Assembly (NCBI GenBank): GCA_030039695.1
Contig: JASHVB010000954.1
Location: forward strand, 1-15,371
Length of the DNA stretch: 15,371 bases
Direction of reading: 5' to 3'
Origin: Acetobacteraceae bacterium
Lineage (GTDB): Bacteria; Pseudomonadota; Alphaproteobacteria; Acetobacterales; Acetobacteraceae
Part shown: positions 1 to 7,653 of the stretch, in pieces
How the letters are laid out: each line of letters opens with the position of its first letter
Position numbering within the stretch: the stretch's first letter is position 1
The notes under the pieces: model-generated
Seen by the model: only the letters and a program-made list of their open reading frames with translations
The model's database searches: none
What the model was told of the DNA's origin: nothing
Translations under genes and position numbers: made by a program

Positions 1-405
1 ATCGGGTTCAATATCGTGCACCATCATCGGCTCGCCGATGATGGTGCCGACCTTCATGCGCGGGTTGAGTGAGCTATACGGGTCCTGGAAGATCACCTGG
101 ATGCGGCGCCTGAGTGCCAACAGCGCCTTCTGGTCGAGCGTCGCGATATCGACCCCGTCATAGCGAATCTCGCCAGCGGTCGGGTTTTCGAGGCGGAGGA
201 TACAGCGCCCCATTGTGGTCTTGCCGCAGCCGCTTTCGCCGACCAGGCCCAGCGTCTCACCCTTCTGGATCGTCAGGTCGACCCCGTCGACCGCCTTGAC
301 CTCGCCGAGGTGCCGGCGGACCAGCACGCCTTCGCCGATCGGGAAATGCATCTTCAGACCGCGCACTTCGAGCAGTGGCGGAGCGCTTCCTGCCGGCGCG
401 GTCAT
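1..405 (-). CDS. dppF: Oligopeptide/dipeptide ABC transporter ATP-binding protein, DppF/OppF type (partial, N-terminal 135 residues)
   Basis: This is the N-terminal part of a cytoplasmic ATPase that would power peptide (or related solute) uptake with a DppD partner. The frame is open from the ATG at 405 to the left edge, so the C-terminal half lies outside the window. Visible motifs are Walker A GESGCGKT at residues 56-63 and the Q-loop stretch [11 protein letters not shown] at residues 106-116, both typical of the DppF/OppF branch. The signature, Walker B and C-terminal oligo_HPY parts are beyond the edge. The ATG overlaps the stop codon of the preceding DppD-like gene (ATGA, 402-405), which indicates translational coupling in one operon. 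The family call is secure. The substrate (dipeptide, oligopeptide, glutathione or other) cannot be told from the ATPase alone. Confidence 0.93.
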   Translation of the reverse strand, partial: MTAPAGSAPPLLEVRGLKMHFPIGEGVLVRRHLGEVKAVDGVDLTIQKGETLGLVGESGCGKTTMGRCILRLENPTAGEIRYDGVDIATLDQKALLALRRRIQVIFQDPYSSLNPRMKVGTIIGEPMMVHDIEPD

Positions 406-1418
406 GCTGCCCGGCCGGGCGGGTCGGCCAGCGCCTCGCTGCGCCAGCACGCGGCGCTTTGCCCCACCGTTCCCGTCGCTTTGAGCGCGGGCCGCGCCGT
501 CGCGCAAACCTCTGCGGCAAGGCGGCAACGCGGACGGAACGCGCAGCCGGGGTCGAGCCGTGTCAGGTCGGGCGGCTGCCCGTCGACCGGATCGAGCCGC
601 GCCTGGCGCGGTCGGTCGAGCCGCGGCACCGAGCGCAACAGCGCCATCGTGTACGGATGGCGCGAATGGTGATAGATCGCCTCGGCCGGGCCGCTTTCGA
701 CGATGTGTCCCGCATACATGACGTTGACCCGGTCGGCATAGCGCGCGACGACGCCGAGATTGTGTGTGATGATGATGAGCGCGACGCCGAGCTGGCGGGT
801 CAGCCGCTGCATCAATTCAAGGATCTGTGCCTGGATCGTCACGTCGAGCGCCGTCGTCGGCTCGTCGGCGATGATCAGCTTCGGATCGCAGGCGAGCGCG
901 ATCGCGACCATGACGCGCTGGCGCATGCCGCCGGAAAGCTGGTGCGGGTATTGCTTGAGCCGGCGCGCCGCATCGGCGATGCCAACGAGGCCCAGCAGCT
1001 CGGTTGCGCGCCGCTTGCACTCCGCGCGGTCGGCGCCACGATGCTGCTCCAAGGTCTCGGTGATCTGGCGGCCGATCGTCAGAACCGGGTTTAGCGAGGT
1101 CATCGGCTCTTGGAATACCATTCCGATCTCGCCGCCGCGCACTTGGCGCATCTCGCTGTCGCTGAGGCGCAACAGGTCGCGGCCGCAGAACCGCGCCTCA
1201 CCGCCGACGATCCGCCCGGGCGGATCCGGGATGAGCCGCAACAGCGACAGCGCGCCAACCGACTTTCCCGAGCCACTCTCGCCGACGATTGCCACCGTCT
1301 CGCCGGGCTCGACACTGTACGAGATGCCGTCGACCGCATGCACGACGCCCGCACCCGTACGAAACTCGGTACGCAGATCTCTCACGTCCAACAGCGGCAA
1401 GGCGCGTGCTCCACTCAC
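402..1418 (-). CDS. dppD: Oligopeptide/dipeptide ABC transporter ATP-binding protein, DppD/OppD type
   Basis: A cytoplasmic ABC ATPase of 338 residues, the usual length for DppD/OppD. It has Walker A GESGSGKS (residues 46-53), Q-loop [10 protein letters not shown] (102-111), signature LSGGMRQR (161-168), Walker B LIIADEP (181-187) followed by TTALD, and the H-loop histidine in ITHN. The C-terminal oligo_HPY region is present, with family-typical cysteines at about 292, 298, 305 and 324. The most upstream usable start is a GTG at 1418 with no good Shine-Dalgarno; an in-frame TTG at about 1400 is an alternative. It is followed with ATGA overlap by the DppF-like gene. In this family the two permease genes normally lie just upstream; here the upstream neighbour is a pseudoazurin remnant instead, so the transporter operon seems to have lost its 5' part or to have been rearranged. 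Confidence 0.93.
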   Translation of the reverse strand: MSGARALPLLDVRDLRTEFRTGAGVVHAVDGISYSVEPGETVAIVGESGSGKSVGALSLLRLIPDPPGRIVGGEARFCGRDLLRLSDSEMRQVRGGEIGMVFQEPMTSLNPVLTIGRQITETLEQHRGADRAECKRRATELLGLVGIADAARRLKQYPHQLSGGMRQRVMVAIALACDPKLIIADEPTTALDVTIQAQILELMQRLTRQLGVALIIITHNLGVVARYADRVNVMYAGHIVESGPAEAIYHHSRHPYTMALLRSVPRLDRPRQARLDPVDGQPPDLTRLDPGCAFRPRCRLAAEVCATARPALKATGTVGQSAACWRSEALADPPGRAA

Positions 1419-1496
1419 TCGCGTAGTAGCGCCGGCTCGGGTCGTCGAGTAGACCGTTGGTATCGGTGGCCGGCGGCAGTGTCAACGCTGCTGCAT

Positions 1497-1514
1497 CATC
1501 GTTAGCCGACGATG
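1497..1514 (-). terminator. Possible weak hairpin terminator behind the pseudoazurin gene
   Basis: A perfect 6-bp inverted repeat (CATCGT, 6-base loop, ACGATG) begins seven bases after the restored TAA stop of the pseudoazurin reading frame on the minus strand. There is no T-tract after it, so it is either a weak terminator or only an mRNA 3'-end stabilising stem. Read-through into the DppD-like gene is possible. Confidence 0.25.
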
Positions 1515-1520
1515 GTCGAT

Positions 1521-1992
1521 TTATTCGGAGCGCCGGGAGCGGCACGACTTCGCTGCGATGGTTTGCAAATCCAGCGTCTGGAACAAGCCGGCAAACACGT
1601 TGGTAGCCGTGCCGGTCTGCGGCACTGCTTTGGCGGCCCTCGTTGGTCGGGTTGCCAACGACGATGAGCGCTACCATGACCATCGTGCAGTGCAGATGGC
1701 AGCGCAGGTCGTGGACGCCCGGATTGTCGAACGTGACCGTGAGGTTCTGATTGATATTGTCGCGCATCGGGGTCGCACCGTCAGGCACCAGGCCCGGCAC
1801 GGTTTTGCCGTTGTGGCCGTTATCCTGCGCGATGAAATGCACCGTGTCGCCCGGCGCGACACGCAGCAGAGACGGTTCCAGTACGAATAATTGACACTTT
1901 TCAAAGTTCAGCGCCTTCTTCTCATAGTCCGCACCATGCGCGACACCGAACGCGAGAGCGGCAGCCGCCGGCGGCGCGATCGTCCGAAACAT
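1521..1992 (-). pseudogene. Pseudoazurin-like blue copper protein, frameshifted near the C-terminus
   Basis: Pseudoazurins are small periplasmic cupredoxins that pass single electrons, for example to nitrite or nitrous-oxide reductases. From the ATG at 1992 a signal peptide of about 21 residues ends AHGA before DYEKK. The mature part has the APGDTVHFI and GHN blocks and all four expected type-1 copper ligands: His60, Cys98, His101 and Met106, with the family spacing (38 residues His to Cys, then 3 and 5). The sequence between the last three ligands is unusual, with an extra Cys102 where pseudoazurins usually have an aromatic residue. After NPTN the frame breaks at the G-run opposite 1637-1639. 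Removing one G restores EAAKAV and a helix-like tail ending at TAA 1521, for 156 residues, close to family length. As written, the frame runs on into the DppD region to 1198. An alternative ATG is at 2034; neither start has a clear ribosome site. This may be a sequencing error or real decay. Confidence 0.75.
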
Positions 1993-2034
1993 CAGCCCAT
2001 GTCCGCCGCAGGTCAGCCAGGCGTTGCGGTGCAT

Positions 2035-2755
2035 CTTCGTTGAGCTGGATCAACCAGGCGAAAGAGATTGCACGATGGATCGATGCCGGGAATCGACGGA
2101 CGAGCATGATGGAGGCCACGCGGTGTGCGTGCAGCGGCCTATTGCGTTGCGACGACAATCAGCATGTCGCTAGGGTGTGCTGGCACGGCATGGCATGCAC
2201 CTTGCTGCCGTTCTGGCGCAACCACATCCAAGCCCGGTGCAGTTGTGTGTGCACGTCCTTCACGTTCTTGCCGAGTGCCGCGCCGATGCGCGCGGAGCTG
2301 TAGACAACAGTCCCGATCGGCGCCGTGCTGCGCGATTGCGAAAACGTCGGAACGATACGTCTGTTCGTCGCAGCGCCTGCCGTTAGGACCACCTTACCGT
2401 TGTGAGCTGCAATTGCTTAATCCACCAGATTGTCCCGAATCCGCTGACGGTCGCCCAATCGCACCAAGCTCATCGATTGCGATGAGCCAACTGTCACTAA
2501 CCCGATCGAGGTGGATAACAGCGTACAACGCCCGGCTGAAGCCGAGGTGCGCGACAGGCGCTTGGGTTGGGCGGGGCTGAGCTTCGGGGTCGATCGCCGG
2601 CGCCGACAATTTCCTATGGCGAGCCCGTTCAATTGGTCCTATTCCTGAATCGGTTCAGGGCTTCGAGCGGGGTTCTCGGATCGCTGAGATAGCTAAGGCG
2701 TGGCAATGGAGTTCTTGGAACAGTCCAAGGGCTCCCCGATGAACCAGCCAAGTGA
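2035..2755. other. About 720 bases without an intact gene; one coding-like scrap
   Basis: No frame in this stretch gives a recognisable full protein. On the minus strand, roughly 2160-2300, a frame has strongly G/C-ending codons and reads ARIGAALGKNVKDVHTQ and then HRAWMWLRQNG, which looks like a remnant of a real helical protein that I cannot identify. A perfect 6-bp inverted repeat with a TCGG loop (CCTGAA/TTCAGG) sits at 2644-2659; it has no T-tract and its role is unknown. No promoter could be assigned with confidence. Confidence 0.4.
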
Positions 2756-2794
2756 CCGCGGCTGTGCTCTTGAGAAGATCAACACAGCCCGCGG
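2756..2794. promoter_or_regulatory. GC-rich inverted repeat upstream of the universal stress protein gene
   Basis: CCGCGGCTGTG at 2756-2766 pairs with CACAGCCCGCGG at 2783-2794 with one bulged base. The 16-base centre itself contains a smaller dyad, TTGA and TCAA five bases apart (2770-2782). It lies 83 bases before the start codon at 2878. It could be an mRNA leader hairpin or an operator. The inner dyad resembles an FNR/FixK box but is one base too short for that consensus. Confidence 0.35.
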
Positions 2795-2877
2795 CACGGG
2801 GATGAGACGGATTGCGATGCGAGGTCGGTCGGCACTGCCGGCTGGTCTCCTCCGCGCATTTCCCACGGAGGTCGTCA

Positions 2878-3741
2878 ATGGCCATCAAAACCATCATGGC
2901 CGGCGTGAGCGGTGGTACCGCCAGCAACGGGACCTGCGAGATTGCCTGCCGTTTGGCTGCTCGCTTCCGCGCACATCTCACGGCCCTGCATGTGCGTCCC
3001 GACGTCTCAGGCATGGTGATTGCCGCGGGTGCTGAGGGACTGGCCGCCGCCGCGGCCATCGGTTGGGCGATGGACACGTCGGAATCGCTTTCGGCGAGGC
3101 AGGACCAAACCAAGGCTCACTTCGCGGAGACCGCCCTTCGTCATCGCCTGTCTATGGCGACCAGCGTGGAGACACCCGCTTCGCCAGGTGCGATGTGGGA
3201 AGAGCAGACCGGCGATGTCTCGAGTATCATCGCGTCTCGCGCCCGCTTCTTTGATCTGGTCGTGCTTGGCCGCTCTGACCGCATCATCGATGCGCCTCAT
3301 ACCGATGCGATCGAGCAAACTTTGATCCGATCGGGACGACCGGTTTTGCTCGCTCCGGCAACACCGCCGGAAGTTCTTGGTGAAACAGTCGCTTTCGCCT
3401 GGAATGGCTCGGCTCAAGCGGTACGTGGTCTGGTGGCCGCATTACCGTTTCTCCGCCAGGCACGACAGACGCTCGTGATCGTCGCGGGGGAGGACGCAAC
3501 CAATAACGATGAACTGCTCGTCTACCTCCGCATGCACGGGATTGCGGCCGTGTCGAAGCAAGTCCGCTCGGTCGCGAGCGCAGGTCTGGGTGGCCAGCTT
3601 CTGTCGGCGGCCCGTGAGGAAGGGGCGGACCTTCTTGTCCTCGGCGGTTATGGCCAGGCGCCCTGGCGGCAGGCGTTGTTTGGGGGCACCACCAATGAAT
3701 TGGTCGGCACCAGCCTGCTGCCTTTACTGCTTGCACACTGA
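2878..3741 (+). CDS. Universal stress protein with two tandem UspA domains
   Basis: A 287-residue cytoplasmic protein made of two UspA folds (about residues 1-145 and 150-287), the common two-domain form in alphaproteobacteria. The N-terminal domain opens with the typical beta strand (IKTIMAGVSGG) and ends with a VLLAPATPPE strand. The C-terminal domain ends with the nucleotide-loop motif GGYGQAPWRQALFGGTTN, matching G-2x-G-9x-G with Gly instead of Ser next; such GG variants are usual in this subgroup. The frame continues upstream to 2812, but the ATG at 2878 is chosen because GGAGG (2867-2871) lies six bases before it. In related bacteria such genes are often induced by low oxygen or stress. 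Here that is only suggested by the gene family and a dyad upstream, not shown. It is transcribed alone and points away from both flanking minus-strand groups. Confidence 0.9.
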   Translation: MAIKTIMAGVSGGTASNGTCEIACRLAARFRAHLTALHVRPDVSGMVIAAGAEGLAAAAAIGWAMDTSESLSARQDQTKAHFAETALRHRLSMATSVETPASPGAMWEEQTGDVSSIIASRARFFDLVVLGRSDRIIDAPHTDAIEQTLIRSGRPVLLAPATPPEVLGETVAFAWNGSAQAVRGLVAALPFLRQARQTLVIVAGEDATNNDELLVYLRMHGIAAVSKQVRSVASAGLGGQLLSAAREEGADLLVLGGYGQAPWRQALFGGTTNELVGTSLLPLLLAH

Positions 3742-4209
3742 GCCGAGGCGGCCACCACCTGCTGACTGGTCTGGAACTGAGCCTTGCGCATGCGGGCAAA
3801 CGCTCCACTGTGTCTCTTCTGGGAGTCGCAATGCTAGCCTCAATCGTCCCGCCGGCATGTCAGGGCATTGGCTGCGTATACGCACGACGCAAGTCTTGGG
3901 GAAACAAGAGCGTCACGTCAGAAAAAGCAGCAGCCGGCTCCCGGAATTTTGAGGTTGCTCGCGGGTAGCGGTGCTTTGTCATGCCGGGCATCGTGCTGAT
4001 CGTCTTGGGTGCAGTGGCCCGGTTCGACAACTCGAACTCGATGTTTGCTCCCGGCCAACGGCTGATATCGCCGTGCCTTCGATAGGGCAGTCTCAGGTAC
4101 TGGCTCTCGTCCCAGCACACAGCGGGAATCAGACCTGTTCGCGTCGCGTCAAGCATCGATCCATCGATTTCGGGGGTTGCTCTGGAGTGGCGCCTCCGAA
4201 GTCGGACCG
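3742..4209. other. Intergenic stretch between two converging genes, no gene seen
   Basis: Neither strand gives a convincing protein. A short frame on plus (about 3980-4086) starting MPGIVLIVLGAVARF is hydrophobic at its start but has no ribosome site and no recognisable family. An ATCGAT-CC-ATCGAT repeat occurs at 4157-4170. No clear rho-independent terminator for either converging gene was found. Confidence 0.4.
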
Positions 4210-5073
4210 TTATGGAACGGGTTCAGCCTCAGGATTCGTGCCGGGACCGGCCGATACCTGCGGATTGAGGGAATCGCCGTGGGGCGGCCAGCGCACGCGA
4301 CGGCGGGTCGGACGTGCCGTGCGATAGGAGTGGCGTTGGCCTCCTTCGTTCAATCCGAGATAGAAATGCTGTACCGTTGGATCGGCTCGCACGGACTCTG
4401 CCAGCCCATTCATCATGATCCGGCCGGTTTCCATCACATAGGCCCAGTCAGCGATTTCCAGCGCCACAGCGGCATTTTGCTCCACGATCAGCACCGTCTT
4501 GCCAAGCTCGCGTTTCAGCCGGACGATGGTGCGGAAGATCTCGTCGACGATCAGCGGCGCAAGACCGAGCGACGGTTCATCCAGCAAGATCAGACGCGGA
4601 TCGCAAATCAGCGCTCGTCCGATCGCCAGCATCTGTTGCTCGCCGCCGGAGAGATAACCGGCTGCTTGCCGCGTTCGTTCGCGCAGTCTGGGGAACAAGG
4701 CGTAAACTTGGTCGATCGAGGCTCGCACCTGCGCGCGTGAAGGGCGGATGTGACCGCCGACCATCAGGTTCTCTTCGACCGTCAGGTTGGCGAACACGCG
4801 GCGGCCTTCGAACACCTGCGCCACGCCGCGTGCGACCAGTTCGTGCGCGGGCAGACCCTTGATGGATTCGCCCTCGAGCGTGATCGCGCCTTGAGTCACC
4901 TCGCCGCGTTCGCTGTAAAGCAAGCCGGAAATCGCCTTCAACGTTGTGGTCTTGCCTGCGCCATTGGCGCCGAGAAGCGTCGTGATGCAGCCCTTTTCGA
5001 CGTTCAGCGACACACCTTTCAGCACGAGGATGGCACCGTCATAAACCACGGATACATCATTCAGCTGCAGCAT
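4210..5073 (-). CDS. livF: Branched-chain amino acid-type ABC transporter ATP-binding protein LivF
   Basis: One of the two ATPase subunits of a HAAT-family importer, working on the cytoplasmic face with LivG. Motifs are Walker A GANGAGKT (residues 35-42), signature LSGGEQQ (141-147), Walker B LILLDEP (161-167) and the LivF-typical VEQN in place of the H-loop histidine (198-201). The upstream frame reaches 5142, but the ATG at 5073 is chosen because AAAGGAG lies just before it and the family begins there. The protein has 287 residues, about 40-50 more than E. coli LivF. The tail begins with a basic segment (residues 248-262) of a kind seen in LivF proteins of ligase-linked liv clusters, then a proline/glycine-rich end. 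It is the last gene of the operon, 151 bases after the binding-protein stop. Confidence 0.93.
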   Translation of the reverse strand: MLQLNDVSVVYDGAILVLKGVSLNVEKGCITTLLGANGAGKTTTLKAISGLLYSERGEVTQGAITLEGESIKGLPAHELVARGVAQVFEGRRVFANLTVEENLMVGGHIRPSRAQVRASIDQVYALFPRLRERTRQAAGYLSGGEQQMLAIGRALICDPRLILLDEPSLGLAPLIVDEIFRTIVRLKRELGKTVLIVEQNAAVALEIADWAYVMETGRIMMNGLAESVRADPTVQHFYLGLNEGGQRHSYRTARPTRRRVRWPPHGDSLNPQVSAGPGTNPEAEPVP

Positions 5074-5076
5074 ATG

Positions 5077-5084
5077 ACTCCTTT
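5077..5084 (-). promoter_or_regulatory. Strong ribosome binding site for livF
   Basis: The minus strand reads AAAGGAGT immediately before CAT-ATG. This fixes the livF start at 5073 rather than the upstream in-frame codon at 5142. Confidence 0.7.
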
Positions 5085-5224
5085 CGAGGCTGCTGCCCGG
5101 TTGCTCATCATGGTCGGACTTGAGCCGGACATCCGCGCACACCGGATCGGGCCGACCGACTAACGAGCACGGCCAACCATTGCGCGCGGCTGTCCGAGTC
5201 GAGCCCGGCCATGACCCGAGCGTC

Positions 5225-6469
5225 TTACGCTCCAGTGGCGATCATCTGCTCCACGACATCGCGGTAGCCGTGGAACCAGGGCGTCTTCTTGACCAGCTTG
5301 TCGCCGCTCACCTGGTAGATCTGCACCCAGCCACCGCCTTCATGGTCAGTTGGCGTAATGTGCAGCGGCGGCACCAGGCCCCCGAGCGAAAAATCTGTGA
5401 TCGACTCGAAGCCCTTCTTCACGTCCGCACCGTCCGGGTGCTTGCCGCCGCCAGCTTTTAACGCCAGACGGATCGCCTCGATATGCAATGCGCCCTGTAA
5501 CAGCCCGCGGTTATAGTAAACCGACGAGTTCATGACGTCCGGAACCGGCTTGCCCTGATCCTTGAACATCGCCTTGATCTGCTGGATGATAGGGTAGTCG
5601 TCGCCGACCCCAGCGAACTGCATCGTGTTGTAGCCCTGGCAATCGGCCCAGCCGCCGGCAGCCATGATATCGGCTTCCGCCGAAGCCCAGACGAAGCCCA
5701 CAACCTTAGACAGCGGGAAGCCAACACCCTTCAGCGCCTTGATGGAAACCGACGTCGCCCGACCAAACACATGCGAGATGACGAAATCCGGCCTGTACTG
5801 CCCGGCGATCTCCAATGCCTGAGCACTGCAATCGATGCCGGGCGGCGGCACGCCGTATTCGCGCAGCTGAAAGCCTTCGATGGATTGCAGCTTGTGCAGC
5901 GCTGGCAGCGGCTCGCGGCCTGCCGGATTGTCGTAGAACAGGAAGGCGATCTTCTTACCGTGCAGGCTGTTACCCAATTGCTCCTTCACGTATTGCACCG
6001 CGGCCGCAGCCTGCGACCAGTAGTTGGCCGCGATCGGAAACACATAGGGGAATTTCGCACCGTTCGATGCCGAAGCAGGACCGAAGCCCGGGCACGTCCC
6101 AGGAATGCGGTCCGTGTCCAGGCGCGGCGCCAACGCCTCGGTCTGTGGCGTGCCGTACAGCATGATGGAAACGGCATCCATCTGCTTGGCATGCTCGTAT
6201 TCCTCGATCGCCGGCGGCACCTGGTATTGCGTGTCGGTCTCCGGCGCTTCGATATGGTAGCCGTCGAGCCCGCCGTTCTTGTTGATCAGCTCGATGTAAT
6301 GGTGCGTCGCAGGGCCAAGGATGTTGCCGACGATCTGCGTCGGGCCAGTGCGGTCGTTCTGCATGCCGATAAGGATGACCTTGTCCGCTGCCCGCGCAGA
6401 GCGGCGCAGCAGGAAGCCAGCGCTCGCGGCGGCGCTTCCGGCAAGTAAGGTTCTGCGAGTCGTCTGCAT
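5225..6469 (-). CDS. Periplasmic substrate-binding protein of a branched-chain amino acid-type (HAAT) ABC transporter
   Basis: A 414-residue type I periplasmic binding protein (Peripla_BP_6/LivK-like). It begins with a twin-arginine-like signal: TRRTLLAG (residues 4-11), a hydrophobic stretch, a second RR, and cleavage likely after ARA (residue 27). The mature protein has the typical first strand VILIGMQNDRTGPTQ and a second motif PETDTQYQVPPAI. The frame extends upstream to 6694, but the ATG at 6469 is chosen because GGGAGG lies seven bases before it and the signal peptide starts there. It stands between livM and livF, so it is the receptor of this importer. Members of this subgroup are found with acyl-CoA ligases and are often thought to bind aromatic or other organic acids rather than leucine. 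The ligand cannot be read from the sequence. Confidence 0.92.
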   Translation of the reverse strand: MQTTRRTLLAGSAAASAGFLLRRSARAADKVILIGMQNDRTGPTQIVGNILGPATHHYIELINKNGGLDGYHIEAPETDTQYQVPPAIEEYEHAKQMDAVSIMLYGTPQTEALAPRLDTDRIPGTCPGFGPASASNGAKFPYVFPIAANYWSQAAAAVQYVKEQLGNSLHGKKIAFLFYDNPAGREPLPALHKLQSIEGFQLREYGVPPPGIDCSAQALEIAGQYRPDFVISHVFGRATSVSIKALKGVGFPLSKVVGFVWASAEADIMAAGGWADCQGYNTMQFAGVGDDYPIIQQIKAMFKDQGKPVPDVMNSSVYYNRGLLQGALHIEAIRLALKAGGGKHPDGADVKKGFESITDFSLGGLVPPLHITPTDHEGGGWVQIYQVSGDKLVKKTPWFHGYRDVVEQMIATGA

Positions 6470-6476
6470 TGTGAAG

Positions 6477-6482
6477 CCTCCC
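6477..6482 (-). promoter_or_regulatory. Ribosome binding site of the binding-protein gene
   Basis: GGGAGG on the minus strand, seven bases before ATG 6469. It decides against the in-frame ATG at 6484, which lies upstream of it. Confidence 0.65.
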
Positions 6483-6582
6483 ATGGTTCGTCTTCGTGAT
6501 CGTGTCGGTAACTCGTTGCGTGCACGCCCCTCGTCCCGCGTCGTTGCGCGGTTGCCACCGGCCAGTTTGCAGGGCGTTGGCA

Positions 6583-7650
6583 TCAGTAGGAGAACGGCCA
6601 TGTGCGGAAATACGTCCGCACATTCCGCCATAGACGGTCGAGCCCTTCCGGCTCGGCCACCAGGAACAAGATGATCAGAACGCCGAACAGGCACAGGCGA
6701 ACCTCAGGCAGCACGCCGTCGATATCGAACCCACCAGGGAGCATCGGGCCGATTGCCGCAAGGCTGCGGCGAGTGACCACTGGCAGCAGCGTGATGAAGG
6801 CGGCACCGAGGATCGACCCAGTCACTGAGCCCAGGCCGCCGATGATGATCATCGCCAGGTAGTCAACCGAGACGTCCAGGCTGAACTGTTCGTAGTTCGC
6901 AATGCCGAGGTAGTAGCTGTACAGCGCGCCGGCGACACCGACGATAAACGAGGAAATGGCAAAAGCGACGAGCTTCGTGCGGAAGATGTCGATGCCGATA
7001 ATCTCCGCGGCTATGTCCTGGTCGCGCACGGCCACACAGGCGCGGCCCAGGCGCGAACGCGCGAAGTTCTTGGCTGCCACAGTCGCGAGCACGGCAAATG
7101 CGAACAGGAAGAAATAGAACTGACGCTGGCTTTGGATGGTGATGCCGAATACGTGCGGGGGCGGCATCTGGATTGTCGCCTGAATGCCACCGGAAATCCA
7201 CGTGACGTGGTTGATCACCCACTCGATGATGAACTGCGACGCGAGCGTGGCGATGGCGAGGTATAGCCCCTTGATCCGCAGTGAGGGGATGCCGACGAAG
7301 ACGCCGACCAGCGCCGTCATCAGCCCACCGGCGGGAATCGCAAGCCAGAACGGCATGCCCCAAACGGTGGCGAGTTTCGCCGCGGTATAGGCACCCACGG
7401 CCATAAACCCGCCCTGACCGATGGAAATCTGCCCAGCGAAACCGGTGAGAATGTTGAGACCGATCGCACCCACCACGGCCACCAGGATCAGGTCGCAGAC
7501 GGTCAGCATGTAGGGTGACGCAAACGATGGCAACGCCAGTAGCAGCACCACGAAGAGGCCCGCCAGAGCCCAGCGCGACAGCGGGAGCGGGTACAACGCC
7601 ATGTCGGCGGCGTAGCTGGTCTTGAACGTGCCGGCTTCGCGAAAGATCAT
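6583..7650 (-). CDS. livM: Branched-chain amino acid-type ABC transporter permease LivM
   Basis: An inner-membrane permease of 355 residues with about eight to ten hydrophobic segments. The family motif ILTGFAGQISIGQGGFMAVGAY is near residues 67-88 and the cytoplasmic coupling motif (EIIGIDIFRTKLVAFAISS) in the second half. The N-terminus MIFREAGTFKTSYAADMALYP is characteristic of LivM from this kind of cluster, which supports the ATG at 7650. The livH stop codon is three bases upstream, so the two permeases are tightly coupled. The C-terminal end is hydrophilic (EPEGLDRLWRNVRTYFRTWPFSY). It pairs with LivH to form the translocation path. No defects are seen. Confidence 0.95.
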   Translation of the reverse strand: MIFREAGTFKTSYAADMALYPLPLSRWALAGLFVVLLLALPSFASPYMLTVCDLILVAVVGAIGLNILTGFAGQISIGQGGFMAVGAYTAAKLATVWGMPFWLAIPAGGLMTALVGVFVGIPSLRIKGLYLAIATLASQFIIEWVINHVTWISGGIQATIQMPPPHVFGITIQSQRQFYFFLFAFAVLATVAAKNFARSRLGRACVAVRDQDIAAEIIGIDIFRTKLVAFAISSFIVGVAGALYSYYLGIANYEQFSLDVSVDYLAMIIIGGLGSVTGSILGAAFITLLPVVTRRSLAAIGPMLPGGFDIDGVLPEVRLCLFGVLIILFLVAEPEGLDRLWRNVRTYFRTWPFSY

Positions 7651-7653
7651 GGC

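Noticed and set aside
375..1094. A 239-codon plus-strand ORF opposite dppD/dppF
   Set aside because: It is the antisense shadow of two well-supported ABC ATPase genes.
1198..1520. Continuation of the pseudoazurin frame to a 278-residue protein
   Set aside because: The last part lies antisense-free but in a shadow frame over dppD, is rich in Arg, and shows no family similarity; the shifted frame gives the expected C-terminus.
2770..2782. FNR/FixK-like box TTGAGAAGATCAA before the stress protein gene
   Set aside because: The consensus is TTGAT-N4-ATCAA, 14 bases with TTGA and TCAA six apart. Here they are five apart, so the two half sites are out of register. Kept only as part of the inverted repeat.
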